Shown here piece by piece: positions 22,522 through 33,822 of a stretch of 64,000 bases of DNA (positions within the stretch are counted from its first letter, which is position 1; the number at the start of each line of letters is the position of its first letter). The notes under the pieces are model-generated. The model was not told the origin of the DNA, did no database searches, and worked only from the letters and a program-made list of their open reading frames with translations. The translations under genes were made by a program, and so were the position numbers. Origin of the DNA: Absidia repens (lineage: Eukaryota > Mucoromycota > Mucoromycetes > Mucorales > Cunninghamellaceae); assembly GCA_002105175.1 (NCBI GenBank), contig MCGE01000011.1:744001-808000 (forward strand), read 5' to 3'.

Positions 22522-24250
22522 ATGGCGGCAGAATATAAACAAAAGCTTTACGAAATCCAGCGACGTCAAGACAATCGCATCTGCTTCGATTGTGGTGCTC
22601 CTAATCCTCAATGGGCTAGTGTATCTTATGGTATCTTTATTTGTCTTGATTGCTCTGGTATTCATCGATCTTTTGGTGTTCATTTAAGGTAAGGTCATCT
22701 TGTTTCTTTTCATCTCAGCTTTGTTATCTCCTTCTTTTCAAATCGGGATTGCCCGTATGTAGCAGTTGCACTGACCTAATTTTTTTTTTCTTAAACTCAA
22801 AACAGTTTTGTACGCTCTATTAGCATGGATAAATGGTTTGATGATCAACTCAAAAAGATGGACGTACGTATATTAGCAAGCTGTAGGTGGAATCAATTGG
22901 GCATTGCCATACTGAACTTCCTTTTTTTGTACGTAGGTCGGTGGCAATCAAAAGGCCAGAACCTTCTTTGAATCGCAATCCGATTATTCTCCCAATATGC
23001 CGATGACTCAAAAATACAACAGTCGATTTGCCTCTCTTTATCGTGACAAGGTACGATTGAAAAATAAAGTATATTTGACTTATTACTTACTTGCCATCTA
23101 CTTGCAACGATAGCTATCCGCCGAAGCAGAAGGACGGTCCTGGACACCATCACCCACCACACAAACACCCACTTCCAACCGTGTACCAGTAAAGGCATCT
23201 ACTCGGTCTTTAAGTGCTCAACGTACCGGATCGTCCTCATCTCTTTCAAGTCAACAACAACGCTCTCTGGGCAGAAACTCCCCTAGTTCCTTTGGCTCGT
23301 CTTCCTACCAAAATGATACAACTTCACAATCCAACGGTGATGCAAGCGGCGGTCTGGTCAGCGACCGAGTTAGAAACGAAAATTACTTCGCTCAACTGGG
23401 CGGTGAAAACGAAAAGCGACCAGAGTAAGTATGGGAAATTAGAATTAGTGGCAGGATCTGGTTTTTTAATTACTATTTTCTTCGTTTGTAGTCACTTACC
23501 TCCAAATCAAGGTGGAAAGTATACTGGGTTCGGCAATCCTGCTTGTAAGTGATTGATATCTTATTATCGGTATGTTTGATCGATACTAACGCTCATGATT
23601 CATGTACATATATATAGTTGAATCCCAAGGCAACAATAACAGAAACGGCGGGGATATGAATGACATGATGAATGACCCAATGCAAGCCTTAACTAAAGGG
23701 TGGTCTTTACTATCAGTGGGTGTGGGTGAAATAGGCAAAGTGGCGGGCCAAATTGGAAAGTATGCAAATGAAAACTATGTCCGACCTGCACAAGAACAAT
23801 GGAACGATCCGAACTTTAGAAACAATGTCAATGGATATGTAAGTGCAGTTACCCAGAAGGTAAGAAAAAATGTGTGTATGGAAGAGAAGAGGAATCAAGG
23901 GAACTGATTATTTTTACTTATTTTATTTTGGACACTAGACCCAATCTTTATATACCAACTTAGACAACAACATGCGATCCAACTCATCATCAATTAGGAG
24001 TAGCGCCATGTCTTCTTCTTCTCATACTTCCTCCAACGACGATGGTGACTTCTTCAACAACACAATCAGCAATTTGAAACAACAGCAACAAAGTCCTGTG
24101 GGATCTCGGAGCTCATCACCTGTGCCGGCAAAGAATGGATATGGAAGTATGCCGTCGACTGTGTCGTCCCGCTCAAGAACTCCTTTACGTGAATCTGCCA
24201 AAAAACCAGCTGCCAAGGACAACTCGGATGATGAATGGGAAGGCTGGTAG
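22522..24250 (+). CDS. GCS1: ArfGAP, Gcs1/ArfGAP1 type
   Basis: Seven exons: 22522-22688, 22806-22863, 22937-23050, 23114-23424, 23492-23544, 23618-23859 and 23939-24250, giving 418 aa. It activates GTP hydrolysis by Arf GTPases, driving coat release from Golgi vesicles. The zinc finger is C21-x2-C24-x16-C41-x2-C44, followed by [20 protein letters not shown] with the catalytic Arg48. The middle is Ser/Thr/Gln-rich. A region around residues 245-300 contains [17 protein letters not shown], resembling the lipid-packing amphipathic helices of ArfGAP1. The C-terminus ends with SDDEWEGW, like the acidic Trp motif that binds coat proteins in ArfGAP1. The start at 22522 is preferred to the upstream in-frame ATG at 22462, which lies in the likely 5' UTR intron. 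Confidence 0.92.
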
Positions 24251-25602
24251 ATTAGTTTAGAATTAGAATTAGAATAGATTTATATATGTTTTACATTTTA
24301 GTTACTTCCGCGCTCCTCATCTCTCTTTTCTTATATTTGCTTGGAGTGGGCTCTTCTTCACATACACCCCATTACCGACATTTTTACAAAATCACTCTTA
24401 TATTTTATAATAAAAAATTATCCTATGGTCTCTTTTTGCTTTTGCAAGATGTACCAAATATGATGAACTCTTTTAATGATGACTATTTCTTTTTGATTGG
24501 AAATATTTTTTATTTTTATTTTTATTTGAAGTTGAACGAGACAATATAGACAATGTATTTTTTTATGATTTCCATTTTAATACATCTCTCTTTCCAAATT
24601 TATGTGATCATACATATATTAGATTATGGATAATGTAGTGATGGGTGGTTTTATTTGTTGATAAGAAAAAAAGCCATATCATGGTCATTTGAAGTTGGTG
24701 GGTTTTAGCTGAGGAGTGATTGAATTACAGTACCAAGATGATTTTTTTTAATAAACCCCCCCCCAAGATTGTCTATGCGGGTAAATGAAAGATCTTCTAG
24801 TGTGCCTTGAATCATGTGCTTATTGCTGCTTACATTTTTATACATTCATCTCTGTCCCTTTTTCATGCATCCATCGCGATCGTTTTTTAAAACCATTCAA
24901 AAAATCCCTTCACCTTATTTATTGTAGCCCGGTACAGTACCGTACAGTTGACGGAGCACTGAGCGCAACGGCTGATCGAGCCCGCCTCATACCTCTATAC
25001 CACCTTTTTTTTTTTTTTTTTGCACTACCCACCAGTTTTTTCATTCTACACGCACATGCACTGTGTAGCCTGAATATACTCATTCGGAAATACAAGCTAA
25101 GGATATGGAAGACAATGTAGAAATATAATGGCTAGATGATTTATTCAGAGGTAGACATAAGTTATGACAACCAAATTACATTAGTCTAATGATAATACTA
25201 TGAAACAGATCCAATTGTGATGCGATTTAAGGATGTGGGAGTGAGCGAATGTGACGTGTATGAGAGTGAAGTTTCTTGTTACAGAGTGAACATAACTAGG
25301 ATACAATGTACTTCTTAAACGCAGCAGGCTATACTACGATGATTGATAAACTATTCTACAGTGAAAAGGTCGACTAAGCTTGGCTGCGTTATTCCATGTC
25401 GTTTACAAAGGTAGTAGATGAGAACAACCGTGCCGCCGATGTCGAATAGTAATGGTTGCTATCATGAGAAAGCTGTCACCATGTATATAATGTTTTATGG
25501 TTTTTACTGCTGTGAGAAAAAGTGAAGCAACAAATAAGGTGGGGGGATTCTTCTTGTATTCACTAAAAGAAAAAGCGCAACCAAATTGTCACTAGAAACT
25601 AA
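24251..25602. other. intergenic, ArfGAP 3' flank
   Basis: Holds the ArfGAP 3' UTR (AT-rich, several aataaa-like signals near 24410-24580) and about 900 bp without recognisable features. A T18 tract lies near 25004-25021. No gene seen. Confidence 0.5.
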
Positions 25603-26790
25603 AAATATCATTTGAAATCCCGCCCACGTGAAGTGCATTTTCCCCTCCAATAATTTTTTTTCCTGGTTTCTTTCTTTCATATTCTTTTTTCCTTCTTTTT
25701 GCCTTCTCCATTCAACTTCTTTAAAATTATGTTGGACTTAGATTAGTGTCAGGGCTAGTTTAGAAGGGTTTTCAGAACAGGGATTACGAGATGCATGAGG
25801 AAACCCTTTCATTTTGTATTCAGGATTTAGGATTACCGTTAGTTGGCGCTTTGGGAGTCGCCATTAGTTTAGTTTGTCATAGAATGTGTGAACATCCCAA
25901 TAAAATATATCTTCTTTTATATATTTCAATGAAAAATGTCCTATTAGTCTGTCTCATGTTTTGCAATATAGAATCCTCTTTTTTTTTACTAGCAATCATC
26001 CCGTTTCATTAGTGATGACTGTTTGTTGTGTTTCAATAAAAATAAATGACAACTTTTTGTCTTTCTCATACCTTGTACAATATATAACCACTCATTTTAC
26101 AACTGTTCCTTTAGAATAGTACTGAACTTTCTTTATATCTCAAACTAGTCTCCCCTCATGCTTCCTCCAATAGATCCTCCCATCAAATCCTTTGCTGCAA
26201 TATATCCCTCTCCTTTAGCATTAGTATCTACCAATTCTGCTTCAATAAAATATATCCTTTTTATTAACCATCCTCTAATTCATTTAATAATAAACAATGT
26301 CGCTATTGTAGCTGTTTTATGAGAGCATTATCAAACATTTGCTTTCTAGTTCACCCATTATGACCGATACCTTCCCTCTAAAGATCCAGTGACTTGTTTA
26401 CCCCGTCTTAAATCATTTATCATAAATATAGCGCGATTCCTTCTCGACTGTTCATAGATATGAATGTAGGCCGTCGTGTTGTACACACAACCGCCGCGCT
26501 GTAGAGCTTTTTTTTATACTGCTTTCTAGCTTATCTATGACTACTTGTCGCCCACCATCAGAGACATAGCGAGCTTGTTGTCAGTTTCAGGGTGTTTATC
26601 TAAAACCTGCACGGACCACTGCTCTAGTATTCATATTGGTCAAATGAGACCATGTCATCAGCGTAATGCTCACTAAGCTCAGCATGCTGTATATATCCGG
26701 CTCGTGCAATGGGAGAACGTTGAAACTGAAGAATAAAAATACAGCAACTGAGGTTTACTTTGCGTTCTTGCTGAACTGCACCATATTAGT
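25603..26790 (+). repeat. dispersed repeat family, copy 3
   Basis: About 1.2 kb. Starts with CATTTGAAATCCCGCCCACGTG-like sequence, then shares with copy 2 the blocks cttagattagtgtcagggct, cagggattacgagatgcatg, aaaccctttcattttg, tgcttcaataaaatatatcc, tcgctattgtagctgtttta, ctagcttatctatgactact and a last block gcgttcttgctgaactgcac. Orientation is the same as the other copies. No ORF, transposase or clear terminal inverted repeat is visible. The copy is divergent enough from copy 2 to suggest an old insertion. Confidence 0.75.
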
Positions 26791-27077
26791 CATGGGACCC
26801 TTCAACGCAAATTATATATACACATAAACACACACACACACAAACACACATACATACAGACTCTGAATACTTGTTTATCAAGTAGTAAAATAGAGACAAT
26901 TCATAAAAAAAAAATCTTTGGCTAAGGGGTACAAAGACAATGAACGCTTTATTTATTATCAGACAATAAAGTAATGACGAATAATATAAATATATGACTA
27001 TAACTCACTAATAAAAACAAAGATGAGAAAAATGACAAAGTATGCACAAAAAAGATAAAATGGAGGAAGGGGCGGGG
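26791..27077. other. intergenic with CA-rich tract; 3' flank of the glycosyltransferase-like gene
   Basis: Contains an imperfect CA-rich microsatellite near 26816-26858 and the likely 3' UTR of the minus-strand gene that follows. No gene seen. Confidence 0.5.
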
Positions 27078-29030
27078 TCAAACTAAAAAATTATCTAATC
27101 CAAAAGCACAAAGATCAAAGGGTCGCTGTTGGGTGTGTTTAAAGAAAACGCGAATGGCACTGATTGGTTTTCCATCAGGACAAGTCATTTGATATACCAT
27201 CCGTCTTGGCAAAGATTGTGTGAGATCCGGCACGATAGAGCAATCCTCCCACCCATCCTTGTTCAGAGCCCTGATTGTAAATGCGTCCTGTGCGTCTTGC
27301 TCCATCGTTTGTCGCAGTTGAATCAAGAGTCGTGATGCCCGCATATCGCCGATTAAGTCCAATCCGAAATAATCACCTTGTTTTGGAGCTATAATAAGTT
27401 AAAGAAGAAAAAAAACGCACAATCTTAGTGGCAGTAATAAGGAAATGTGTTGTTGTCCTGTGTTTGTACCTGTAAATGTGTTCCAACAAGTGGTACTATC
27501 ACCATCCACAGCAGCATGATAACCTCGGTGTCGCCAGAATTCAGGCTCAGGAATATCCATGTCCAATTGATCTTTCCACATCGCTATAGATCCAAGGCTG
27601 GAATGTGTCAAGTTCTGGTCTGGATTGTATTCTGTTGACAATGGAAGTAAATCAATGTTGGTGACAAACAAACACTTGTCATTTTCGCATGCCGTTCTAT
27701 TATGGTCAAAACAAGTCAAAAAACACTTTTCTGTAAGTCATCCCATCCCACCATAGGTGTTCCTTTTTTTTTTTTTTTTTTTTTTTTTTGTCTCTCTACC
27801 TGACATCGCGTTGATCCAGTGGAAGTTCGATATCACTTTTGACAAAGTAGGGGGAATGATCAGCCAAGGCATTTTTCAGGCGTCGAACGGCATTAAACTA
27901 AAATATATATCATATGGTCAGAAAGGAAAATGATCATCAATGGTGTTGTCATTGCCTTACCATTTGATGATAGGGAGGATCTGGAGTAGATACCAAAGGA
28001 AGTGGGTTGGATACGATATAAGGATAGGAATTGGTCCAGAAGGAGAAAAAAACATCAGCCATTCGCCTTTGATAAAGCAGAGTTTTTTGAACAGCAAATT
28101 GATTCACAAAGAGTTGTCCCTTTGAACGAGGTATGATGGCGCCGTATCGTAAGTTCGCATATCCGGTATGTATATCCAAATCACCATCTGCATGAAAAAA
28201 AAAAAAAGATGAAAGAAATCGTCATTGAGATCTCGATGAATCGTTATTTTCGTTCTGTTGATAAAATAATTTACCTTGATGATGAAGTTGCCAACGTCGA
28301 TGCGTCAAATATTCTTCAGAGCGAGCATTCACATGTATCAAGTCGGGGTATCGCATAGAATGAGTGTAAAGAGTGTCCATGTGCATGTTTAGGGTACGAT
28401 CGGTTTGGATATAGCACTGGTCATAACTTGCTAACGCACACGTTGAGAATAATGCTAGCACCCCGTCATGATCTTGTTTTGTTTCTTCAATGACGTGTAT
28501 ATCCACTTTGTGTAATAACCAAGGATTCGGCCGTTTAAAGGACTAAACATACGCAAAAAGAAATAGGAAGGTTAGTTTAAAAAATAATAATATCATGCCT
28601 CCTCCCCAACAAAAAGAATTCTCACCTGAGTCGTTAAGGGATGACTTGAAATCAAGTTGTAGATATAAATTTCCTTGAGGAATGGGTATTTGTATAGATG
28701 CTCAACAATATGATAGATCCCTTGATCGTTGGTGGTTCGAAGGATGACGGCGGTGATAGGGCGGAAGTGGTTGTGTTTTAAAGCTTCTGGTATAAACATA
28801 CTTGGTGTATAAAGACTTTGTCGACGATGTGCTGGTGTAGATAGCTGAGAGGGCCATGCTGCTGATTCATGGCGTTCTTGTTGTGTATAGTGATTCGTAC
28901 TGTATGAGTTCGTTGAATGGTTGGAGTCAAGACGGAGAAACAGCAGTAGCATAAAAAGACAGATGCACACAATAGGGGCGATCATATATTTGCGTTGTTT
29001 CCATTTTATTTGAGAATAGAAAAAAGCCAT
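27078..29030 (-). CDS. type II membrane protein, putative glycosyltransferase with discoidin-like C-terminus
   Basis: Seven exons on the minus strand: 29030-28626, 28542-28275, 28187-27961, 27897-27800, 27696-27470 and 27388-27078 (six blocks; six exons in the final model), closing at 511 aa. A short basic cytosolic tail precedes one hydrophobic anchor (about residues 15-32, IAPIVCICLFMLLLFLRL) and a Ser/Thr/Gln stalk, the layout of Golgi type II enzymes. The lumenal part starts with PITAVILRTTNDQGIYHIVE and YPFLKEIYIYNLISSHPL, like the N-terminal strand-helix unit of nucleotide-sugar transferases. After a Cys-containing middle, residues from about 390 read HAAVDGDSTTCWNTF and DYFGLDLIGDM, close to the start of F5/8 type C (discoidin) domains. 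No clear DxD is certain. The start at 29030 is preferred to an in-frame ATG at 29213. Confidence 0.6.
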
Positions 29031-30535
29031 CAAGATGTTAAAGAAAAAAGATATTAAAAAGGTAAAACACAAAGGAGAAGAACAGAGAGAAGGGAAAGGA
29101 TAAAAATAAAAATAAAAAATAAAAAGGTTAAAAATAACAAAAACTTTAAACGCCGCACCAGAAGGAGGATGGTTAGTTGTTTGATCGTCGCATTTCCTGA
29201 CGGATGACTGCATAGGGAGATTATAATTCGGGCTAATTCAATGTTTAAAAGACTTCATCATATAGTTTTCTCGAATTACTCTATGCAAAAGACGATTTTT
29301 AACCCGCATGCTAGCCCCGGATGCCTTTTCCTGTACTCGCCAATCAGCTCCCAAGAGTTTCATAAACACTCCGGAGGATCACGTATGTCTGTCAAATTTA
29401 CGAAAAAGGAAATCTTCGCTGCTAAGAAAGTCTCGAACAAAGAAAAATCACTATTCCTATCCTTAATATCATAGTATGCTCGTATTTTTTTAGATTCCTG
29501 CATTCATCGCTTATGCATTTGATCTCTTTACTACTGCAGCAAGTGAACAATACAAACGATTATGATACCTCATACTTGAAAGCTACGATATGACATGAAT
29601 GCAATGTCATGAAGATATCCTAATTGATTACTAACAATGCCTGAATATCACCACACAATATTGAAACACAATTTTCTATTTCCTGCCTACACTGTAAGTA
29701 ATTTGATTATTGTTAATAATGGTAATAAAAAAAAAAGGCGTGACAAAATCAATTTGAAACGGCGCATTAACGGAGCTGCTAGTCAGGTACAAGTTGGAGA
29801 AGGGACGGAAACAACGACATGTCACAAAGTGATCTTCCTCATTAACTTCATATGAAAAAGTTCTTTGTTCCCTTAATATTAGGTTAATTTGAATCTAGAA
29901 GCCGTCATTTGGAAAAATGATTCCCCTTTTCAATCCCTAAACCTGGAATTAACAGCGATATATGGTACTTTACAAATACTGCACTTAAATTTGAATCACC
30001 GATTACCTTCATTGCCTACTGAACAGGGCAGGTACATTCTCACCTTCCTTCCAAGTTGTTATCTCCCAAAAACCAATCCACAGTGTTGGCTTTTAGTGTA
30101 ACCAACGTTGGGTTCACCCTTCGGGTACTCAGTGATACAAAGTGGACCTTGTTGGTGATGATACACTTCTCCTTTTTTTTAGTGTACGTTAAAAATGAAA
30201 AAGTAATTATACAATAGAAAGTGATGGACAAAAGCCATTGTTGTAATCAATGAAATCAAGTACATTTTATTGTGATGGTAATTTTAGCTCTTTTTATTTT
30301 TTTTTGACAGCGGTGTTTTTAGTTTATAGTGCTCGATTCGGTCAACAGGTCAAAAAGGAATGAGGCACACAAATCTTTTTTTTTTTTATTATTATTTCTC
30401 TCTTTCTTCTCATTCTTTTTTTTTTTTCTTTCTTCTTCCTTACTCTTTTACTTTTGCTTGAATTAGTATATTATTATTATTATCTATTCTCCATCAAAGT
30501 TATAAGCGCTACTCCAAAGCCCAAATCTGCGTGAA
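29031..30535. other. intergenic, divergent promoters and unexplained middle
   Basis: Separates the minus-strand transferase-like gene from the plus-strand RGS gene. The right end (about 30375-30535) is T-rich and TA-rich just before the RGS ATG. The central part contains only small open frames; one on the minus strand (30231-30040) has protein-like composition, but it resembles no family I know. No gene is supported. Confidence 0.5.
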
Positions 30536-32546
30536 ATGCCTTTCAGCAATATTGAGCTGTCGTCAACTTACACGACCACCATGAAGCTTACTGGCGATGG
30601 TAAAAGACCGTTTGCTAAGGTAACATGGGGATGACTAATAGGCATATTATACAAATGGGACTAATAAACTGTGTCTTTTAGGATGTCTTTGATCTGTTTT
30701 CAGCGCTTGTGCTCCAACTGGAACTTGGTGATCACCGATCGTTTTTTCGAACTTATCCTTCCACATTTACAACAGACGAAGCCGCCACATGTTTGAAATC
30801 GCTCAAGTTTTCTCACGTTGTCCGAACGCCTGAACCAAACAGCAACGCTTATCGACTGACACGAACTACCACCACATTTTACATGGAACGGACTATTGCC
30901 AAAGCTCTACTGCAACAATTCCTTAACACGCGTCTTATTCTAATCGCCACCGATACAACTGCCCGTAATGTCAAGGATAAATGCATTTGGTCTTTGACAA
31001 GTAAAGGAAAGCGAATGATTATGGATTTCGGAGAGCGGGCGTTCGTTTCCGTCGATCACATGGCTCCTCATTTGGCGAACATCAACACAATCTCTGTCTT
31101 CGCGCTGGAGCGGATCAAGGAAACTGACCAATTAGCTTTTGAACGCGAAAATATCACCAATTGCTTCAAGACGGTGATGACAAAAATACCATTAGAAAAC
31201 ATCTTGGCGGATGACATTGGTGGTAAGTTTACGAACAGGGAAAAATCATCAACTTATCTCACTCCCCCCTTTTTTTTTATTGGTATACAGGACTTCATCA
31301 TCATCATTATTTGGAGGAATATACACATACATTCTATGGAAGGCAACTTTTTGAATGGCTCATGCAATATACAACAGTGGTCAATCGCGAAGAAGCTGAC
31401 ATGGTGGCAGGTGAACTTGTGTTATACGGTTGGATCGCACATATTATCGACAAATCAGATTTGGGAAATAACAGCTTTGACGACTCGGTCCTTTTCCGCA
31501 CCTCAAGAAATGCTCTTTATCATGTTACCGAACGCGGACGATTTGTTCTGGGATGGGCCGACACTCGATCCTCTTCCAAAAGCGTCACTTCCACCTCATC
31601 GCAGAACGACTCCAAAGGCAAAACGAAAGCCGGCAGTCAACAACACAATATATACAACGTCTATTCATCATCTCATGAACGCCCTGCCAGTATTTCCAAT
31701 AGCGAAACGGACGTCCTCACATGTACCGACGATGCGGCTCAGTTCGTGCGCTTAAGACAAATCCTCGAAGATCCACTTTTACGCATGTACTTCCGAATCT
31801 ACCTCAAGGACAACTTTTGCGACGAAAACATCAATTTTTGGTTGGCTTATTTTTCAATGCGGAAAAAGAAGAAGGCACAACACACGAAAAATGGAATGAA
31901 AGATATGATCTCAGACAGCTACGGCATTTACGACACCTATCTCAAATCAAAAGCAGTCCATGAAGTCAACATTGATCATACGTTAAGGAAAAATATAGAT
32001 ACGCTTGTCAAATCCACCTTCTCCGTTGTCTCGGATCCACGGCAAAACAACAATCAATCGTCGTCATCGCCATCGTCATCGTCGACTTCTCCTGCAGCTC
32101 CTCCCTTCGCTTCGCCAGCCGTCACACCCCATTCCGTCGCCACCACTGCTATCAGTATTAATGCTCCTCTGGCTCAATGTTTACATGATCTGATGAAGCT
32201 CTATGACAAAGTGAATGACCATCTTTGTCGCACGATGGCCCAGGATTCAGTGCCTCGCTTTCTTCGGACTCCCAAGTATCAAAAGATACTGAACGCCCAT
32301 TTACCGCCCATACCCCCTCCATCTTCTCAACAAACACCAGCAGCAGCACCACCAGCAGCAGGAATATCACAGACAGCAGCAAGGACAGCAGGAACGAGGA
32401 CGACACCATTGCCACCACCAGTCACCACTACTATCGACACACCGTCTTCAGCCTCTACAACATCCACCAACCAAGAACTTACTCCATTAACGCCAGTGAC
32501 ACAGCTTTCCAACGGAATTAGTCATTTGGCATGCGAAGAACATTAG
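30536..32546 (+). CDS. Sst2/FlbA-type RGS protein with DEP domains
   Basis: Three exons: 30536-30619, 30682-31222 and 31291-32546, giving 626 aa. It should accelerate GTP hydrolysis on a heterotrimeric G-alpha and damp pheromone or nutrient signalling at the membrane. The first DEP-like region covers about residues 29-140. A second, clearer DEP spans about 215-300 (YTHTFYGRQLFEWLMQYTTV, then ELVLYGWIAHI and YHVTERGRFVLGW). The RGS domain runs from about 356 (QFVRLRQILEDPLLRMYFRI, then FCDENINFWLAYF) to about 545 (DSVPRFLRTPKYQKIL). It is interrupted by a Ser/Pro/Ala-rich loop at about 458-498. The tail is Pro/Ala/Thr-rich and disordered. This order of domains matches fungal Sst2/FlbA regulators. 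Confidence 0.9.
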
Positions 32547-33190
32547 GAAATATTCGACGTTTTTTTTTTTTGGAAACAAGACTCTCCATCTCTGCATCTC
32601 TCTTACCTCCTTCCACCTCCTCTCTTATGATTACTGTTATTACATCCTCTCTTCCTCTTCATCACATCATTCTTTACTTTATATATATATATTATGCCCT
32701 TCATTACACCCTTATTATGTCATTTTAGCTATAGTTTTATTTGTTTTTTATTTGTTATTTTTTTTTTTTTTTTTTTTTTTTTGTAGTTAGTCGTCATTAT
32801 TCTTTATATTTACCCTTTTTTTTAGCCCTCCTCCTCATGCTCATATATTTTTGATTGTGAAAATAAAGTTGTCTATTTGCTTTCAATAAATTTGAACTCT
32901 CTGTGTTACCATACAAAATGTAGCATTCATTGTTTTTACAGACTCCTTCAACGTTTACAAACCATGGGAAGGGTTGACTAATTTATTGACTCTTTTTTTT
33001 GCTTTTACAATGTGTGTGACAAAGAGGATCCAAATATGGCAATGGATCATGTTTGTCCTGAGTTTTTTTCGTTTTTTTTTGACCATGTGGGTTTTTGACT
33101 ATACATCCCCTTTCAAATTTTGTGAGCATATATATATTTATGTACGTGTGTATGTTTTTTACATGATTTCGATGATAGGATCCTTTTTTT
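32547..33190. other. intergenic: RGS gene 3' flank
   Basis: T-rich 3' UTR with a T24-type tract near 32759-32782 and polyadenylation-like aataaa motifs near 32861 and 32886. No gene seen. Confidence 0.5.
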
Positions 33191-33580
33191 TTAGTTTTGT
33201 TTTCTTCGTCGTCTTTTAGCCACAGTAGCAGCTTTGATGACTGGAATTGAAACTGATATTAAAAGTGCGGCAGTAGGAAGGGGAGAGGGTGGCGGGGATG
33301 GTGGAATAGGCGGCAAAGGTGCCATACGGCGTCTCCGATGAATGTCCTCGGAAGGTTCGGATGCGGAATTAGATTTATGTCGTGGATGACAATAAGCTAT
33401 ATAGGAATGTAATTTGGTGGTGCATTTCCTCCATGTTATTATTAAACGATCTTTGTTTCTATCAACCATCAACTGTTTCCTTCGATAAATAATAAAAGGA
33501 GAATGGAATAAAAAAAGCTCTTCATTTTTATTTTCAATCTGCTTGATATCACCCCTGAAGTGCATGGGAGTGATCACCAA
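33191..33580 (-). CDS. hypothetical 129-aa open frame, uncertain
   Basis: A single uninterrupted minus-strand frame of 129 codons with a start at 33580. The N-terminal half is mixed. The middle carries basic and His-rich stretches (HPRHKSNSASEPSEDIHRRR), followed by a Pro-rich run (PLPPIPPSPPPSPLP), and the end is KRRRRKQN. No family is recognised and there is no clear promoter or splice context. It lies between the 3' ends of the RGS and RING-ligase genes, so it may be a small orphan gene, a fragment of a decayed one or a chance frame. Composition is more protein-like than the other short frames nearby. Confidence 0.25.
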   Translation of the reverse strand: MVITPMHFRGDIKQIENKNEELFLFHSPFIIYRRKQLMVDRNKDRLIITWRKCTTKLHSYIAYCHPRHKSNSASEPSEDIHRRRRMAPLPPIPPSPPPSPLPTAALLISVSIPVIKAATVAKRRRRKQN

Positions 33581-33822
33581 ATATCAAAACTAAACAATAC
33601 TATAGATCAACAATAGCGTGTTAAACAAGCTGTATATGATATTAAAAAAATTGACTTTTATTGATGCACTTTTGCTTTATTATATAAATAGGTAAGAAAG
33701 TAAAAATAAAATGATGAGTGATGCAAAATAGGTAAAAATGAAGAGGGTAACTAACTAATGATGACTAAAAAAGTAAAACTACAGAAGAAAATGTTTATAA
33801 ATAATGTGTGCTAACTAATCTA

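Noticed and set aside
2809..26790. tRNA- or 5S-derived SINE interpretation of the repeat family
   Set aside because: No A-box/B-box pair with tRNA-like folding is recognisable in any copy, so the class is left open.
29031..29213. Upstream in-frame start (29213) for the glycosyltransferase-like gene
   Set aside because: It would add about 60 mostly hydrophobic, Phe-rich residues before the natural cytosolic tail and anchor; the ATG at 29030 gives a normal type II protein.
29304..29318. CCGCATGCTAGCCCC, identical to 15 bases of repeat copy 2 (20778-20792)
   Set aside because: The flanks do not match and copies 1 and 3 do not conserve this stretch, so it is probably coincidence rather than a fourth copy.
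30040..30231. Minus-strand frame with protein-like composition in the intergenic region before the RGS gene
   Set aside because: Short, no family resemblance, no splice partner or start context; could be a repeat fragment but cannot be supported.
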